A stretch of DNA of 64,000 bases from an uncultured Fibrobacter sp. (GCF_947305105.1 NZ_CAMZCS010000006.1:96416-160415); one strand, 5' to 3'. Shown: positions 42,742-51,205, counted from the stretch's first letter. Notes: a model not told the origin generated them from the sequence alone. Made by a program: numbers and translations.

Positions 42742-44001
42742 TTACGCTCTCAAGCAATTTAGAGGAATGACACATATTCCGTCTGGACGCCGGTACGCGG
42801 GACCCGTAGCGGTGACAATCGCCATAAAGGCCATATTCGGGTCGTTGACATCATTCTTTAATTTGATCAGGTTCGCAACACCTTCTTCAACGAGTTTATC
42901 GCCACCAAGTTTGATTTCAATGGCGCCCCATTTCCCCTTGCCGGTATGGACAACGGCATCGCATTCCAGCCCGCGGCTATCTCGGTAATGTTTGACGTTT
43001 CCGCCAAGCAGGCTCGTATAGATGCTCAAATCGCGCACGGCCAAATCCTCAAAGAATAGGCCAAAGGATTTCAAATCAGACATTAGATCATCAGGAGAAA
43101 TATCAAGTGCCTGGCATGCGATGGATGTGTCGACAAAATGCCTTGTGGGTGTGGTGCGCACGACAGCCTTGCTGCGGAGGTTGGGGTTCCAGGCTTCAAT
43201 GTCGCTGATGATGAACAAATCCTTGAGTGCATCCCAGTAGTCATCGAAGGTCTTTGTGTCCATGGTCCGGTTATTCGATTCGGTTATGTCTTGAATGATT
43301 GTCCTGTAGGCGGCTTCGGTAGAAATGTTTCGGGCGTAGCTGCGCAAAATCATCCGCAGAACTTCGGGTTTCTTGTTGCGGAATTTTTCATTCTCGCTTG
43401 TATCGAAATTAAAAAGGCCATTGTAATAGTTTGCCGTGACATCGAGAGCAACGCTTCGGTCGTCAAGAATCGAAAGGGGCCAGCCGCCACGGCAAGTGTA
43501 GAAAGCCATGTCTTTCAGGGAATGCTTTTCGTTTGTGTCATATACATTGGGAGCATCACTAGAAAAAAGTTCCGCAAGTGAAACGGACCCGGTGGAATCG
43601 CCGGATTCAAAAAGTGACATAGGGCGCATGGGGAGCGTCACGATGCGGCCTGCGCCGGAATGGTGAATCTGGCTTTTGTCGGCAGGGGTGGAGCTGCCCG
43701 TCAGAATGAACTGTCCAAAACCGGGATTTTCATCGGCCCACGCCCTGACCTCGTCCCAAAGTTCGGGGACGGTCTGCCATTCGTCGATAAGCCTTGGCTG
43801 TTCGCCCAAGAGAGTATTGTGCGGTTCCATTCGGGCCAGTTCAATGTTCCGGCGTGTAGCAAGGCGAACATTGCTTTTTGACATACGAAGACATGTCGTG
43901 GTTTTCCCGCAAAATTTAGGCCCTGCGACTAGAACAGCGCTACTGGACTTGAGTAATCGCTCAATTTGGCTTTCGATGTATCGGGGGCGATAATTGTCCA
44001 T
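42742..44001 (-). CDS. AAA ATPase with DUF4143 domain (ATPase 2)
   Basis: 419 residues. Walker A AGPKFCGKTTT (about 26-36), Walker B PRLIDEWQTVPELWDEVR (about 69-86), sensor FILTGSSTPAD, and RIVTLPMRPMSLFE. The C-terminal DUF4143 part is GLFFEDLAVRDLSIYTSLLGG, HYRDSRGLECDAVVH, GAIEIKLGG, a PD-(D/E)XK-like core. Same superfamily as ATPase 1 but clearly divergent. Single-gene unit with a three-iteron promoter. It interrupts the stretch between the LysR-2 operon and its regulator gene. Confidence 0.9.
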   Translation of the reverse strand: MDNYRPRYIESQIERLLKSSSAVLVAGPKFCGKTTTCLRMSKSNVRLATRRNIELARMEPHNTLLGEQPRLIDEWQTVPELWDEVRAWADENPGFGQFILTGSSTPADKSQIHHSGAGRIVTLPMRPMSLFESGDSTGSVSLAELFSSDAPNVYDTNEKHSLKDMAFYTCRGGWPLSILDDRSVALDVTANYYNGLFNFDTSENEKFRNKKPEVLRMILRSYARNISTEAAYRTIIQDITESNNRTMDTKTFDDYWDALKDLFIISDIEAWNPNLRSKAVVRTTPTRHFVDTSIACQALDISPDDLMSDLKSFGLFFEDLAVRDLSIYTSLLGGNVKHYRDSRGLECDAVVHTGKGKWGAIEIKLGGDKLVEEGVANLIKLKNDVNDPNMAFMAIVTATGPAYRRPDGICVIPLNCLRA

Positions 44002-44022
44002 TTTGAACCTCTTTTTGACCTA

Positions 44023-44093
44023 AATATACAAAATTCCCAAGATTGTTGAATAAAAATTCCCAAGATTGTTGTGTTTTCATTCCCAAGATTGTG
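44023..44093 (-). promoter_or_regulatory. Three ATTCCCAAGATTGTTG iterons in ATPase 2 promoter
   Basis: Starts at 44033, 44056 and 44079, exactly 23 bases apart; the third copy ends GTG instead of TTG. A TATATT (44028-44023) follows directly, so the nearest iteron fills the -35 to -10 spacer. Confidence 0.8.
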
Positions 44094-44171
44094 AAGATTT
44101 TGTAAAAATTTTAACTTTTGGCGCACAACCAACTTTGGGACCTTGGGTGGGACTGTGTTTTCGCCCTTAAT

Positions 44172-44828
44172 TCACAATTTTGCCGCAACTCCTTGTTTCT
44201 TGGTCAGGGTACGGTCGACATGGTCCATGATCCACTTGCTGACGACCGTCTCGGGATTGCATACGCCATAAAGGTTGGCGTAAACCTTGCAATAGTCATG
44301 GAACCCAGCCATAGACCGTTTTGTTTCATGCACAATTTCAATAAATTCCTCAGGAACAACCAAGGTCAAGTTTTCTTCATCCGTTCCAAAAAGGAACATA
44401 AAACCTATGGACAAATTCTGTTCTACGAACTTGAACACGCGCTCGTCAATGTTCGAGAAGTTGAATTTCGCAGGATAATCTTTCGGGAACATTTCCTTAA
44501 AGGGAGGCATATTCGCGCTTTTATCGAGCCAAAGGTCTAAGAATAGCGAAAACTCAAAATCACCGGAATACTTGACAAAGCTCTCGAATATTTTGGGAAT
44601 TCGCTTTTTAAGGATTTCGATGTACTCGGCCTTGCGCAATTGTTCTTCGCAAACCTCGTCTTTTTCCAGTTCCGGCGTCGTGCAGAAATGAATGTCCTGG
44701 ACGGAATCCTTTGGGCAGGCGTTCAAAAGTTTCACAAGTTTCTTCGACGGGATCGGTTCTTTGTGGATGCAGTTCGTTTCACGGAGCAAACGACTACGGT
44801 AGTGTTTCGGCAAAGAATTGATGTTCAT
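44172..44828 (-). CDS. Unknown partner protein of ATPase 3
   Basis: 218 residues from ATG 44828, two bases after the ATPase 3 stop. No signal peptide or membrane segment. Features: N-terminal basic region (LPKHYRSRLLRETNCIHKEPIPSKKLVKLL), then a mostly helical acidic body (EEQLRKAEYIEILKKRIPKIFESFVKY; FSLFLDLWLDKSANMPPFKEMF; EIVHETKRSMAGFHDYCKVYANLYG). I recognise no family. Tight coupling to the ATPase suggests that the two work together. Confidence 0.75.
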   Translation of the reverse strand: MNINSLPKHYRSRLLRETNCIHKEPIPSKKLVKLLNACPKDSVQDIHFCTTPELEKDEVCEEQLRKAEYIEILKKRIPKIFESFVKYSGDFEFSLFLDLWLDKSANMPPFKEMFPKDYPAKFNFSNIDERVFKFVEQNLSIGFMFLFGTDEENLTLVVPEEFIEIVHETKRSMAGFHDYCKVYANLYGVCNPETVVSKWIMDHVDRTLTKKQGVAAKL

Positions 44829-44830
44829 TT

Positions 44831-45949
44831 TTAAAACCTTCTGAACCACTTGTTGAATACGGGGTCGCTGATATAGAGGCCCGTTTCGCGCTGTTCTACT
44901 ATATCTCGATCTATCAAAGCCTTCTTTATCCGAGGAATGTTCGACTTGGTTCCGAGGCGATAGGTTTCCAACACCTCCTGCGACAGGAAACCATTATGAA
45001 TTCCCGCAGCAATCGCCCGGAGCATATTCATCTGGTAGCTGGAAAGCCCTTCCGTCTGCTGCATAAAGAGCGCTGAGTTCTGTGCGATGAGTTCGTTCAT
45101 GGAAACATCAATTATTTCTGAAGATACCTCACGCTCAGTGTGCAGCATTACCAACCAGGCAAGCTGTTGCACATAAGAAGAATAATTTTCCACCTCGCTG
45201 CAAATTCTTGAAGCCAGCACTTCATCAATGCGAAGTCCCTGCTTTTTGAATTTATCGCAAATAAAGGGAACCCAATTTTCAGTAGAAATGACGCCCAAGT
45301 AAATGGCATCGCCAAACTGGTAGAAAGGCATGCTCTTGTTCTGGAAGATGTTTGTGAGCAAGTGCTTTTTGCTGCCAAACAGGCAATACGAAACATTCTG
45401 CTGCAACTGCCATGCGCCACGAAGCCGTTTCTGTACAGAGAGCGAATCAGGAAATTCGCCAATCTGTTGAAACTCGTCGATGCAAACGACAATACGTTTC
45501 TTTTGCTTTTTCGCAATATTTTCTGCCAATTCCAAAATCTGCTCGGGAGCATACTCCTTCGGAGTGATACCCAGCGAAAGCGAAAATTCAGACGTCAGAT
45601 CCGGCCCCATGCTGATTTTAGGCGAAACCCGGCTCAAAAAATTCTTCGCATTTTGCAGGATAGAATCAATCTTTGACGAAGTCTGCTGCAAGACCGCGGT
45701 CGCAAGTTTATTGTAGAAATCGTATTCGCTGCGGCAGTCAAAGATGTCCAAATAAACGACGAGGGCCTTTTTCGGATTCACCAAGCGGCCAACATGGCGA
45801 ACCAGGGAGGTCTTGCCGATACGACGATTAGAGATAAGCAAGGTGTTTACCCCGTGCTCAAAATTCGCCTTGAGCCTTTTGGTCTCGGCTTCGCGATCCG
45901 TAAAGTTTTCGCCTTCGACCGCATAGCCATATATAAAAGCGTCGTTCAT
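44831..45949 (-). CDS. Archaeal-type AAA ATPase (ATPase 3)
   Basis: 372 residues. The N-terminus FTDREAETKRLKANFEHGVNTLLISNRRIGKTSLVRHV contains Walker A (NRRIGKTS); Walker B is RIVVCIDEFQQIGEF; FGSKKHLLTNIF is sensor-like. The C-terminal winged helix is SSYQMNMLRAIAAGIHNGFLSQEVLETYRLGTKSNIPRIKKALIDRDIV, ending VFNKWFRRF. Matches the ATPase domain family PF01637 as I know it. GGAGG precedes the ATG. Operator repeats lie upstream and an unknown gene downstream, giving a compact two-gene module. Confidence 0.88.
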   Translation of the reverse strand: MNDAFIYGYAVEGENFTDREAETKRLKANFEHGVNTLLISNRRIGKTSLVRHVGRLVNPKKALVVYLDIFDCRSEYDFYNKLATAVLQQTSSKIDSILQNAKNFLSRVSPKISMGPDLTSEFSLSLGITPKEYAPEQILELAENIAKKQKKRIVVCIDEFQQIGEFPDSLSVQKRLRGAWQLQQNVSYCLFGSKKHLLTNIFQNKSMPFYQFGDAIYLGVISTENWVPFICDKFKKQGLRIDEVLASRICSEVENYSSYVQQLAWLVMLHTEREVSSEIIDVSMNELIAQNSALFMQQTEGLSSYQMNMLRAIAAGIHNGFLSQEVLETYRLGTKSNIPRIKKALIDRDIVEQRETGLYISDPVFNKWFRRF

Positions 45950-45965
45950 AAGAACCTCCGCCTAT

Positions 45966-46044
45966 AATATACATTATTTTTTGTCGGTACACAATATTGT
46001 GCACCAAAAAGTACACAAAGTTGTGGTCCACAAGGTTGTGTACC
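45966..46044 (-). promoter_or_regulatory. Three CACAA-NN-TTGTG operators in ATPase 3 promoter
   Basis: Palindromes CACAATATTGTG (45990-46001), CACAAAGTTGTG (46014-46025) and CACAAGGTTGTG (46029-46040). The -10 TATATT is at 45971-45966, so the first palindrome covers the -35 position. Centre spacings are 24 and 15 bases. Confidence 0.8.
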
Positions 46045-46100
46045 AGAAGGAAGGCCTCATTTCGCCCAAATTGGCTTAAAAAGCGTACCAAACCAACCAT

Positions 46101-46131
46101 TTATGCTTTTGAGGCATAAATAATATATATT
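46101..46131 (+). promoter_or_regulatory. LysR-2 autoregulatory site and -10 box
   Basis: ATGCTTTTGAGGCAT (46103-46117), then TAATATATATT (46121-46131). Whichever hexamer is the -10, transcription would begin at or next to the start codon (46133 or 46139), so the mRNA is probably leaderless. The site centre is near -25, fit for repression. Confidence 0.7.
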
Positions 46132-46138
46132 TATGCCT

Positions 46139-47026
46139 ATGGAACTACGAACTCTTAAATACTTTTTGGCAGTGGCGGAACAGGAAAGTTTCTCTCAGGC
46201 GGCGAACAATGTGCTCTTTGTGACGCAGCCGACGCTTTCGCGCCAAATGCAGGAACTCGAAGAAGAAATCGGGGCGCAGCTTTTTGTGCGCAGCAACAAG
46301 AAGACGACGCTGACCGAAGAGGGCCTGCGATTCAAGAAGCGTGCGCAAGAAATCATGGAGCTCGTGAAGCACACCCAGAAGGAATTTGCCGAATCGAGCA
46401 AGGAAGAAGTTATCGGCGACGTGTATATCGGTGGCGGCGAGACAAAGGCGTTCAGCATTATCGCGGCGGCCTGCAAGCGCATGCAAAAGGAACATCCGAA
46501 GATTTGTATGCACATCACCAGCGGCAACGCCCAGGACGTGACCGAAAAACTGGACCAGGGGCTTCTGGACTTCGGGCTTTTGGTGGAGCCGGTTGACAAG
46601 TCAAAATACGAATTTGTGGAACTCCCGGCAAGAGACACATGGGGCTTGCTCGTGCGCAAGGATCATCCGCTCGCAAAAAAGGGCTTTGTAACCGTTCGCG
46701 ACTTGGAAAATATTCCGTTGCTCACATCGAGACAGGTTATGATGTCGCGAGAATTTTCAGGACAACTTGGGCGCGACCTGAATTCGCTCAACATCATCGC
46801 AACCTATAACCTGATTTACAATGCATCCGTCTTTGTGGAGCAAGGGCTGGGTGCAGCCATCTCGTTAGAAGGCCTCCTAAATACGGGCGGCAAGAGCAAA
46901 CTCGTATTCGTGCCGTTTACTCCGTTACGCACCAGCGGTCTCGTGGTCGTGTGGAAAAAGAACCCCGTATTCAGCAAACCCGCCGCGCAGTTCCTGAAGT
47001 CTTTAAAAGCGGAATTAGAAAAGTGA
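46139..47026 (+). CDS. LysR-family regulator 2
   Basis: 295 residues from ATG 46139 (MELRTLKYFLAVAEQESFSQAANNVLFVTQPTLSRQMQELEEEIGAQLFVRSNKKTTLTEEG). ATG 46133 would add two residues. The effector-binding domain runs from about residue 95 to the end. No Shine-Dalgarno sequence is present and an in-frame TAA lies just upstream, so no longer start is possible. Shared operator with 42620-42634 points to the flavodoxin-hydrolase operon as its target, although two unrelated ATPase units now lie between. Confidence 0.92.
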   Translation: MELRTLKYFLAVAEQESFSQAANNVLFVTQPTLSRQMQELEEEIGAQLFVRSNKKTTLTEEGLRFKKRAQEIMELVKHTQKEFAESSKEEVIGDVYIGGGETKAFSIIAAACKRMQKEHPKICMHITSGNAQDVTEKLDQGLLDFGLLVEPVDKSKYEFVELPARDTWGLLVRKDHPLAKKGFVTVRDLENIPLLTSRQVMMSREFSGQLGRDLNSLNIIATYNLIYNASVFVEQGLGAAISLEGLLNTGGKSKLVFVPFTPLRTSGLVVVWKKNPVFSKPAAQFLKSLKAELEK

Positions 47027-47030
47027 TTAG

Positions 47031-47064
47031 AGATTGCCACGTCGCTACGCTCCTCGCAATGACA
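47031..47064. repeat. REP-like element between lysR-2 and bioD
   Basis: ATTGC...GCAATGACA inverted ends around CACGTCGCTACGCTCCTC, a form common as interspersed repeats in bacteria. It lies between converging genes and may help end transcription. Confidence 0.55.
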
Positions 47065-47097
47065 GAAGGCGGGACTGGAATCACATTCTATTAAGGT

Positions 47098-47763
47098 TTA
47101 AAACGGTTGCACGCCTAGGTCGGTGTCGCCGTCTTTGATTTTCGCAAGGATTTCGAGGCCCGTCAGGTCTTGCATCATGCGGATGTTATCGTCTTCCATT
47201 TCCAGGTTGCCGCTAGAGCCGTAGCGGTTCACGATGAGCCCGCGGATGTCTAGGCCGCGGCTACGAGCATATTCTACTGTGAGCACGCAGGCGTTAATGG
47301 AGCCGAGCGCCGCCGTCGTAACCACGAGAATCGGGAGATTCACTGTCTTGATAATATCTTCGAGGAAGATTTTCTGATTATCATAGCGAATGGGGCAAAT
47401 GATTCCCCCGCTGCCTTCGGCAAAAATAAACTCGTGGCGAGCGCAAGCCGCTTCAAAATCGGCTTTGACTTTTGTCAATTCTACGGGATTCCCTTCTTTG
47501 CGGGCAGCAAGATGCGGAGAGACCGCCTCCTTATAGACATAGCTTACGAGCTGTTCCTGCGTATCGGGAAGATTAGCAATACGTTTCACGTAGTCGGCAT
47601 CGCCGGCGACCCATTTGCAGTCGCGGAGTTCTGCGCCGCTGAGGGCGGCCTTGTAGTAGCCCGCATCGATGCCGGAATCGCGCCACTTTTTAACGAGAAG
47701 GGCTGTGACGAATGTTTTGCCGACATCGGTTCCGGTTGCTGTAACGAAATATCCCTTGTTCAT
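47098..47763 (-). CDS. bioD: Dethiobiotin synthetase
   Basis: 221 residues. P-loop TATGTDVGKTFVTALL at the N-terminus, KAALSGAE, EGSGGIICPIRYDNQ and VVTTAALGSINACVLTVEYAR are BioD features. It closes the ureido ring of dethiobiotin from 7,8-diaminopelargonate, CO2 and ATP. Last gene of the bio operon, 115 bases after bioF. The bases directly before its start are CACTAACCAC-type repeat and an A/T run with no Shine-Dalgarno sequence. Confidence 0.93.
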   Translation of the reverse strand: MNKGYFVTATGTDVGKTFVTALLVKKWRDSGIDAGYYKAALSGAELRDCKWVAGDADYVKRIANLPDTQEQLVSYVYKEAVSPHLAARKEGNPVELTKVKADFEAACARHEFIFAEGSGGIICPIRYDNQKIFLEDIIKTVNLPILVVTTAALGSINACVLTVEYARSRGLDIRGLIVNRYGSSGNLEMEDDNIRMMQDLTGLEILAKIKDGDTDLGVQPF

Positions 47764-47768
47764 AAAAA

Positions 47769-47799
47769 AGTAAACAGTGGTTAGTGATTGGTGGTTAGG
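47769..47799 (-). repeat. CACTAACCAC repeat before bioD
   Basis: On the gene strand it reads CCTAACCACCAATCACTAACC and then ACTGTTTAC, ending five bases before the bioD start. Same family and orientation as before znuB and tsaB. Confidence 0.65.
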
Positions 47800-47878
47800 A
47801 ATAGTGATGTGTCATTCAGAGAGAAATTTTCCTTTACTGGATTAGAATGACGATTATGTTTTTAAAATGAGTTACATA

Positions 47879-49093
47879 CTAGTTTGTCGATTTTATGATT
47901 TGAGCAATTGCAGATGCGGCGGTTTGAAGTTGTTCATGCGTATGCGTGGCCATCAGGCTTGCGCGGAGGCGGGCTTGCCCCTTGGCGACTGTCGGATAGC
48001 GAATCGCGGGAATCAGGATTCCCTGTTCTTGAAGCTTTGCAGAAACTTGCATTGCCTTCGCTTCGTCGCCGATGACAATCGGAACAATCGCCGAAGGAGA
48101 CTGCACAACATTCACGCCTTCACGCTGCAAGGCTTCACAGAAAAATTTCACGTTATCGCGCAGATTTTGAACGCGTTCAGGATGCGCATCGATGAAGCGC
48201 AAGTTATTGCAGGCGGCAGCGGCAACGGCAGGGGCCATCGCCGTCGTGAAAATAAAGCTGCGGGCCTTATTGCGCAAAAAATCAATCAGCTGTTGCTTGC
48301 CCGCCACGAAGCCGCCTTCGGCGGCGACGGCTTTGCTCAACGTCCCGACGGTTACGTCGGCGTGAGCACAGCCGTAGTGTTCGGCAAGTCCGCGGCCGGT
48401 CTTGCCGAGCACGCCCGTGGCGTGGGCTTCATCGATCATCAAGAGACAATCATTTTCTTTCGCGACACGCATAAGTTCCGGCAAATTTGCGAGGTCGCCA
48501 TCCATACTGAAAACAGCGTCTGTCACAATGAGTTTGCGAGGAACCGGCAATGTAGGCGCATACGCACGAGACTTATCCGCTTCTTGAATCACTCGCTGCA
48601 AATCAGCCATATCGTTATGCTTATAGACAAAGCACTTGGCACGGGAAAGGCGGACACCGTCGATAATGCTGGCGTGGTTCAGTTCATCGCTGAAGATAAA
48701 GTCGTTCTTGCCGCACAAGGCCGAAATCGTGCCGACATTCGCCATGTAGCCCGTGTTGAACGTAATGGCGGACTCTTCACCCTTGAATTTCGCGATAAAT
48801 TCTTCCAGTTCCTGATGCGGAGTCTTGTTGCCCGTCGTAAGGCGAGCGCCGCCGCTACCTGTACCCCACTCAAGAACCGCCTGGGCCATCGCCTGCTTGA
48901 GTTCATCGATGTTTGCGAGATCCAAGTATGAATTAGATGCCAACAGAATTTGTTCTTGCAAAGCGCCGTTGGGCATGCGGATTTTCACGCACGACGATTC
49001 CGGCGTTTCCATCAAGCGCATCGAGCGATAAGTATTGTTCGCCCGCGCCGATTCCAAAGCGTCTTTCGTAAAAATGTCAAGAATGTGACTCAT
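47879..49093 (-). CDS. bioF: 8-amino-7-oxononanoate synthase
   Basis: 404 residues from ATG 49093, whose ATGA overlaps the bioW stop. PLP fold type I: ASNSYLDLANI, TGSGGARLTTGNKTPHQELEEFIAKF, DEAHATGVLGKTGRG, and the PLP-lysine in GTLSKAVAAEGGF. It condenses pimeloyl-CoA with L-alanine. Length and motifs are complete. Confidence 0.93.
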   Translation of the reverse strand: MSHILDIFTKDALESARANNTYRSMRLMETPESSCVKIRMPNGALQEQILLASNSYLDLANIDELKQAMAQAVLEWGTGSGGARLTTGNKTPHQELEEFIAKFKGEESAITFNTGYMANVGTISALCGKNDFIFSDELNHASIIDGVRLSRAKCFVYKHNDMADLQRVIQEADKSRAYAPTLPVPRKLIVTDAVFSMDGDLANLPELMRVAKENDCLLMIDEAHATGVLGKTGRGLAEHYGCAHADVTVGTLSKAVAAEGGFVAGKQQLIDFLRNKARSFIFTTAMAPAVAAAACNNLRFIDAHPERVQNLRDNVKFFCEALQREGVNVVQSPSAIVPIVIGDEAKAMQVSAKLQEQGILIPAIRYPTVAKGQARLRASLMATHTHEQLQTAASAIAQIIKSTN

Positions 49094-49893
49094 GCTCCGA
49101 CATCCACCAAAACTTTCTTCTTCTGCAAGTACTCGATGCATTCTTCGGCAGAGGCCTTGCGCGAATCAAATAGGAAAATCCGGCCTCCGTTTTCGGAGCC
49201 CATTTCCTTCATCTTCATGATGCGCACATAGCCGAGTTCCTTGCTCGCGACATAGCCAGTCACGTAATTCGGGTCATCGCTCACGCAAAACTCAGCCACC
49301 ATTCCAGGAGCATTCGCCACCTTAGTCGCAAGCACAATCGCTTCGTTAAAATGATTCTTGCAACCGTCCACTTCGCTCGAATGCAGCGCATCCATATAAG
49401 TCGCGCGGACACCGCGTTCGTGGTCAGGTTCCAGGCGTTCACCCGTCGCAATATCGTAAAGCATTGCGCCACGCATCGGGAATGTCGCCCGCAAAAGTTC
49501 TGGCAAATTTGCGGCGAAGTTTTGAAGGCAGGCATTTTCACTCGTTCCCTTCGGCACGCTCAGGGAACTTTCTTTATGAACATCCATCACAGCTTTACTA
49601 ACCAACCCAAATGCCTTCTCCAGTCCTTCCTGCCACGTTTCCACATCAATCCGCGTTACAGGCAATGCCTTCAAAATCCGAATATCGCTTTCGTGAACCT
49701 TTTCGATTTTCACGTTGATAAAATCCGGGTCGCCCTTGGAATGATTCATGGCGCGGCGCACCATCGCCGTACACACAGCTTCTACGGAATCCCGGCCCAC
49801 AATACGTTCTGCACCAGAAATATGCTGTTCGTGTTTCTGCTCGCCTTCGCCCACTTGCTGCGAGGCCCGCATTTTCAAACTATAATATTCCAT
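49090..49893 (-). CDS. bioW: 6-carboxyhexanoate-CoA ligase (pimeloyl-CoA synthetase)
   Basis: 267 residues from ATG 49893, one base after the bioA stop. BioW signature YYSLKMRAS and HISGAERIV at the N-terminus, then a body ending GGRIFLFDSRKASAEECIEYLQKKKVLVDVGA. It activates free pimelate to pimeloyl-CoA, feeding BioF. Its presence means this operon uses pimelate and not BioC/BioH. A perfect REP-like element (49544-49568) lies inside the gene and is translated as LSVPKGTSEN. Confidence 0.9.
   Translation of the reverse strand: MEYYSLKMRASQQVGEGEQKHEQHISGAERIVGRDSVEAVCTAMVRRAMNHSKGDPDFINVKIEKVHESDIRILKALPVTRIDVETWQEGLEKAFGLVSKAVMDVHKESSLSVPKGTSENACLQNFAANLPELLRATFPMRGAMLYDIATGERLEPDHERGVRATYMDALHSSEVDGCKNHFNEAIVLATKVANAPGMVAEFCVSDDPNYVTGYVASKELGYVRIMKMKEMGSENGGRIFLFDSRKASAEECIEYLQKKKVLVDVGA
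49544..49568. repeat. REP-like element inside bioW
   Basis: GTTCCCT and AGGGAAC arms (perfect) around TCGGCACGCTC. It keeps the bioW frame open. Same family as 31717 and 41839. Confidence 0.65.
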
Positions 49894-49894
49894 A

Positions 49895-51205
49895 TCACTC
49901 ATGAAATTCATCTTCGCCTTCTACGACGGGCGCGGGTTCACATTCACCAATCATCTTGATAGCCTCGCAAATTCGGTCAACTTCAGAATCGGTCGTAATG
50001 AGCGGAGGCATCGTGTAAACATAATTGCAGAACGGCCTGAGCCACACACCGGTTTCGCGAATCACGCGCAGAATATCGTCTGCCGAAGGTTTCGCCTTCA
50101 GTTCCAAGACACCAATCGCACCGAGAACACGCACATCCGCCGCATTTTCAAGCGAACGTAGCGGTTCCAAATTCTGCTTCAAACGCTTTTCGATTCGAGC
50201 GACACTCATGGCATAATCGCGACTTTCAAACAGCGAAAGCGAAGCGATTCCCGCGGCACATGCCAAAGGGTTCGCCATGTAAGTAGGGCCGTGCATAAAG
50301 GCAGGAATCTTACTGTTCGTAATCGTTTCGGCAACCTTCTCGGATGCCACGCAAGCTGCCATCGTAATGCTTCCGCCCGTAAGCGCCTTGCCGATACACA
50401 TAATATCCGGCTTAATGCCAGCATGCTCCATCGCAAAACGCGGGCCCGTGCGGAAAAAGCCCGAAGCGATTTCGTCCAGAATCAACAGGATGCCGTAGCG
50501 GTCGCAAAGTTCGCGGAGAGCCTTCAAGTAGCCTGCATTGTAAAGCCACATGCCGTTTCCGCCCTGGAATACGGGTTCACAAATCACGGCAGCGATTTCA
50601 TCCTTGTGTTCCTCGACAACGCGCTCCATCGAAGCGAAATCCGTCGGATTCCAAGCCTCGTCAAAGCGGCAGTTCGGGCGTTCCGCAAAGTAATGGTGCG
50701 GCATAATTCCGCGGAAAAGCGTATGCATTCCGTCAGGGTCAGAAAGTGCCATCGCGCCTGCGGTGTCGCCGTGATAGCCGCCCTTCAAGGCGACCAACTT
50801 GCAACGCTCCGGGCGACCCAGCGAATGCTGGTACTGCACCGCCATCTTGGCGCTGCATTCTACGGCGATGCTTCCCGAATCTGCAAAGAAAATCTTGTTG
50901 AGACCTTCCGGCAAAAAATTCACCAGCTTTTCACCGAGTTCAATTGCAGGCTCGTGCGTAAAGCCGCCGAACATCACGTGGCACATCTTTTCGCTCTGTT
51001 TCTGAATCGCCTCGACGATTTCAGGGGCGTTATGCCCGTGCGCCATGCACCACCAACTCGATACCGCATCAATCAGTTTCAAACCGTCGGCCGTTTCAAT
51101 CGTCGTTCTATGAGCGGATTTTGCAAGGAACCTGGCCGGAGTATTTTTCAGCGCCGCATACGGATGCCACAAATGCTCGCTATCAAAATCAAGTAGCTTT
51201 TTCAT
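49895..51205 (-). CDS. bioA: Adenosylmethionine-8-amino-7-oxononanoate aminotransferase
   Basis: 436 residues. Class III aminotransferase: LWHPYAALKNTP, DAVSSWWCMAHGHNAPEI, FADSGSIAVECSAKMAVQY, GGYHGDTAGAMALSDPDGMH, LILDEIASGFFRTG and the PLP-lysine in CIGKALTGGSITMA. It makes 7,8-diaminopelargonate using SAM as amino donor. First gene of the leftward bioA-bioW-bioF-bioD operon. No regulatory site was identified with confidence in the 75 bases upstream. Confidence 0.94.
   Translation of the reverse strand: MKKLLDFDSEHLWHPYAALKNTPARFLAKSAHRTTIETADGLKLIDAVSSWWCMAHGHNAPEIVEAIQKQSEKMCHVMFGGFTHEPAIELGEKLVNFLPEGLNKIFFADSGSIAVECSAKMAVQYQHSLGRPERCKLVALKGGYHGDTAGAMALSDPDGMHTLFRGIMPHHYFAERPNCRFDEAWNPTDFASMERVVEEHKDEIAAVICEPVFQGGNGMWLYNAGYLKALRELCDRYGILLILDEIASGFFRTGPRFAMEHAGIKPDIMCIGKALTGGSITMAACVASEKVAETITNSKIPAFMHGPTYMANPLACAAGIASLSLFESRDYAMSVARIEKRLKQNLEPLRSLENAADVRVLGAIGVLELKAKPSADDILRVIRETGVWLRPFCNYVYTMPPLITTDSEVDRICEAIKMIGECEPAPVVEGEDEFHE

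Noticed and set aside
44033..44093. Three regular repeats as a CRISPR array
   Set aside because: Units of 16 bp with 7-bp gaps are too short; no cas genes; they lie in a promoter.
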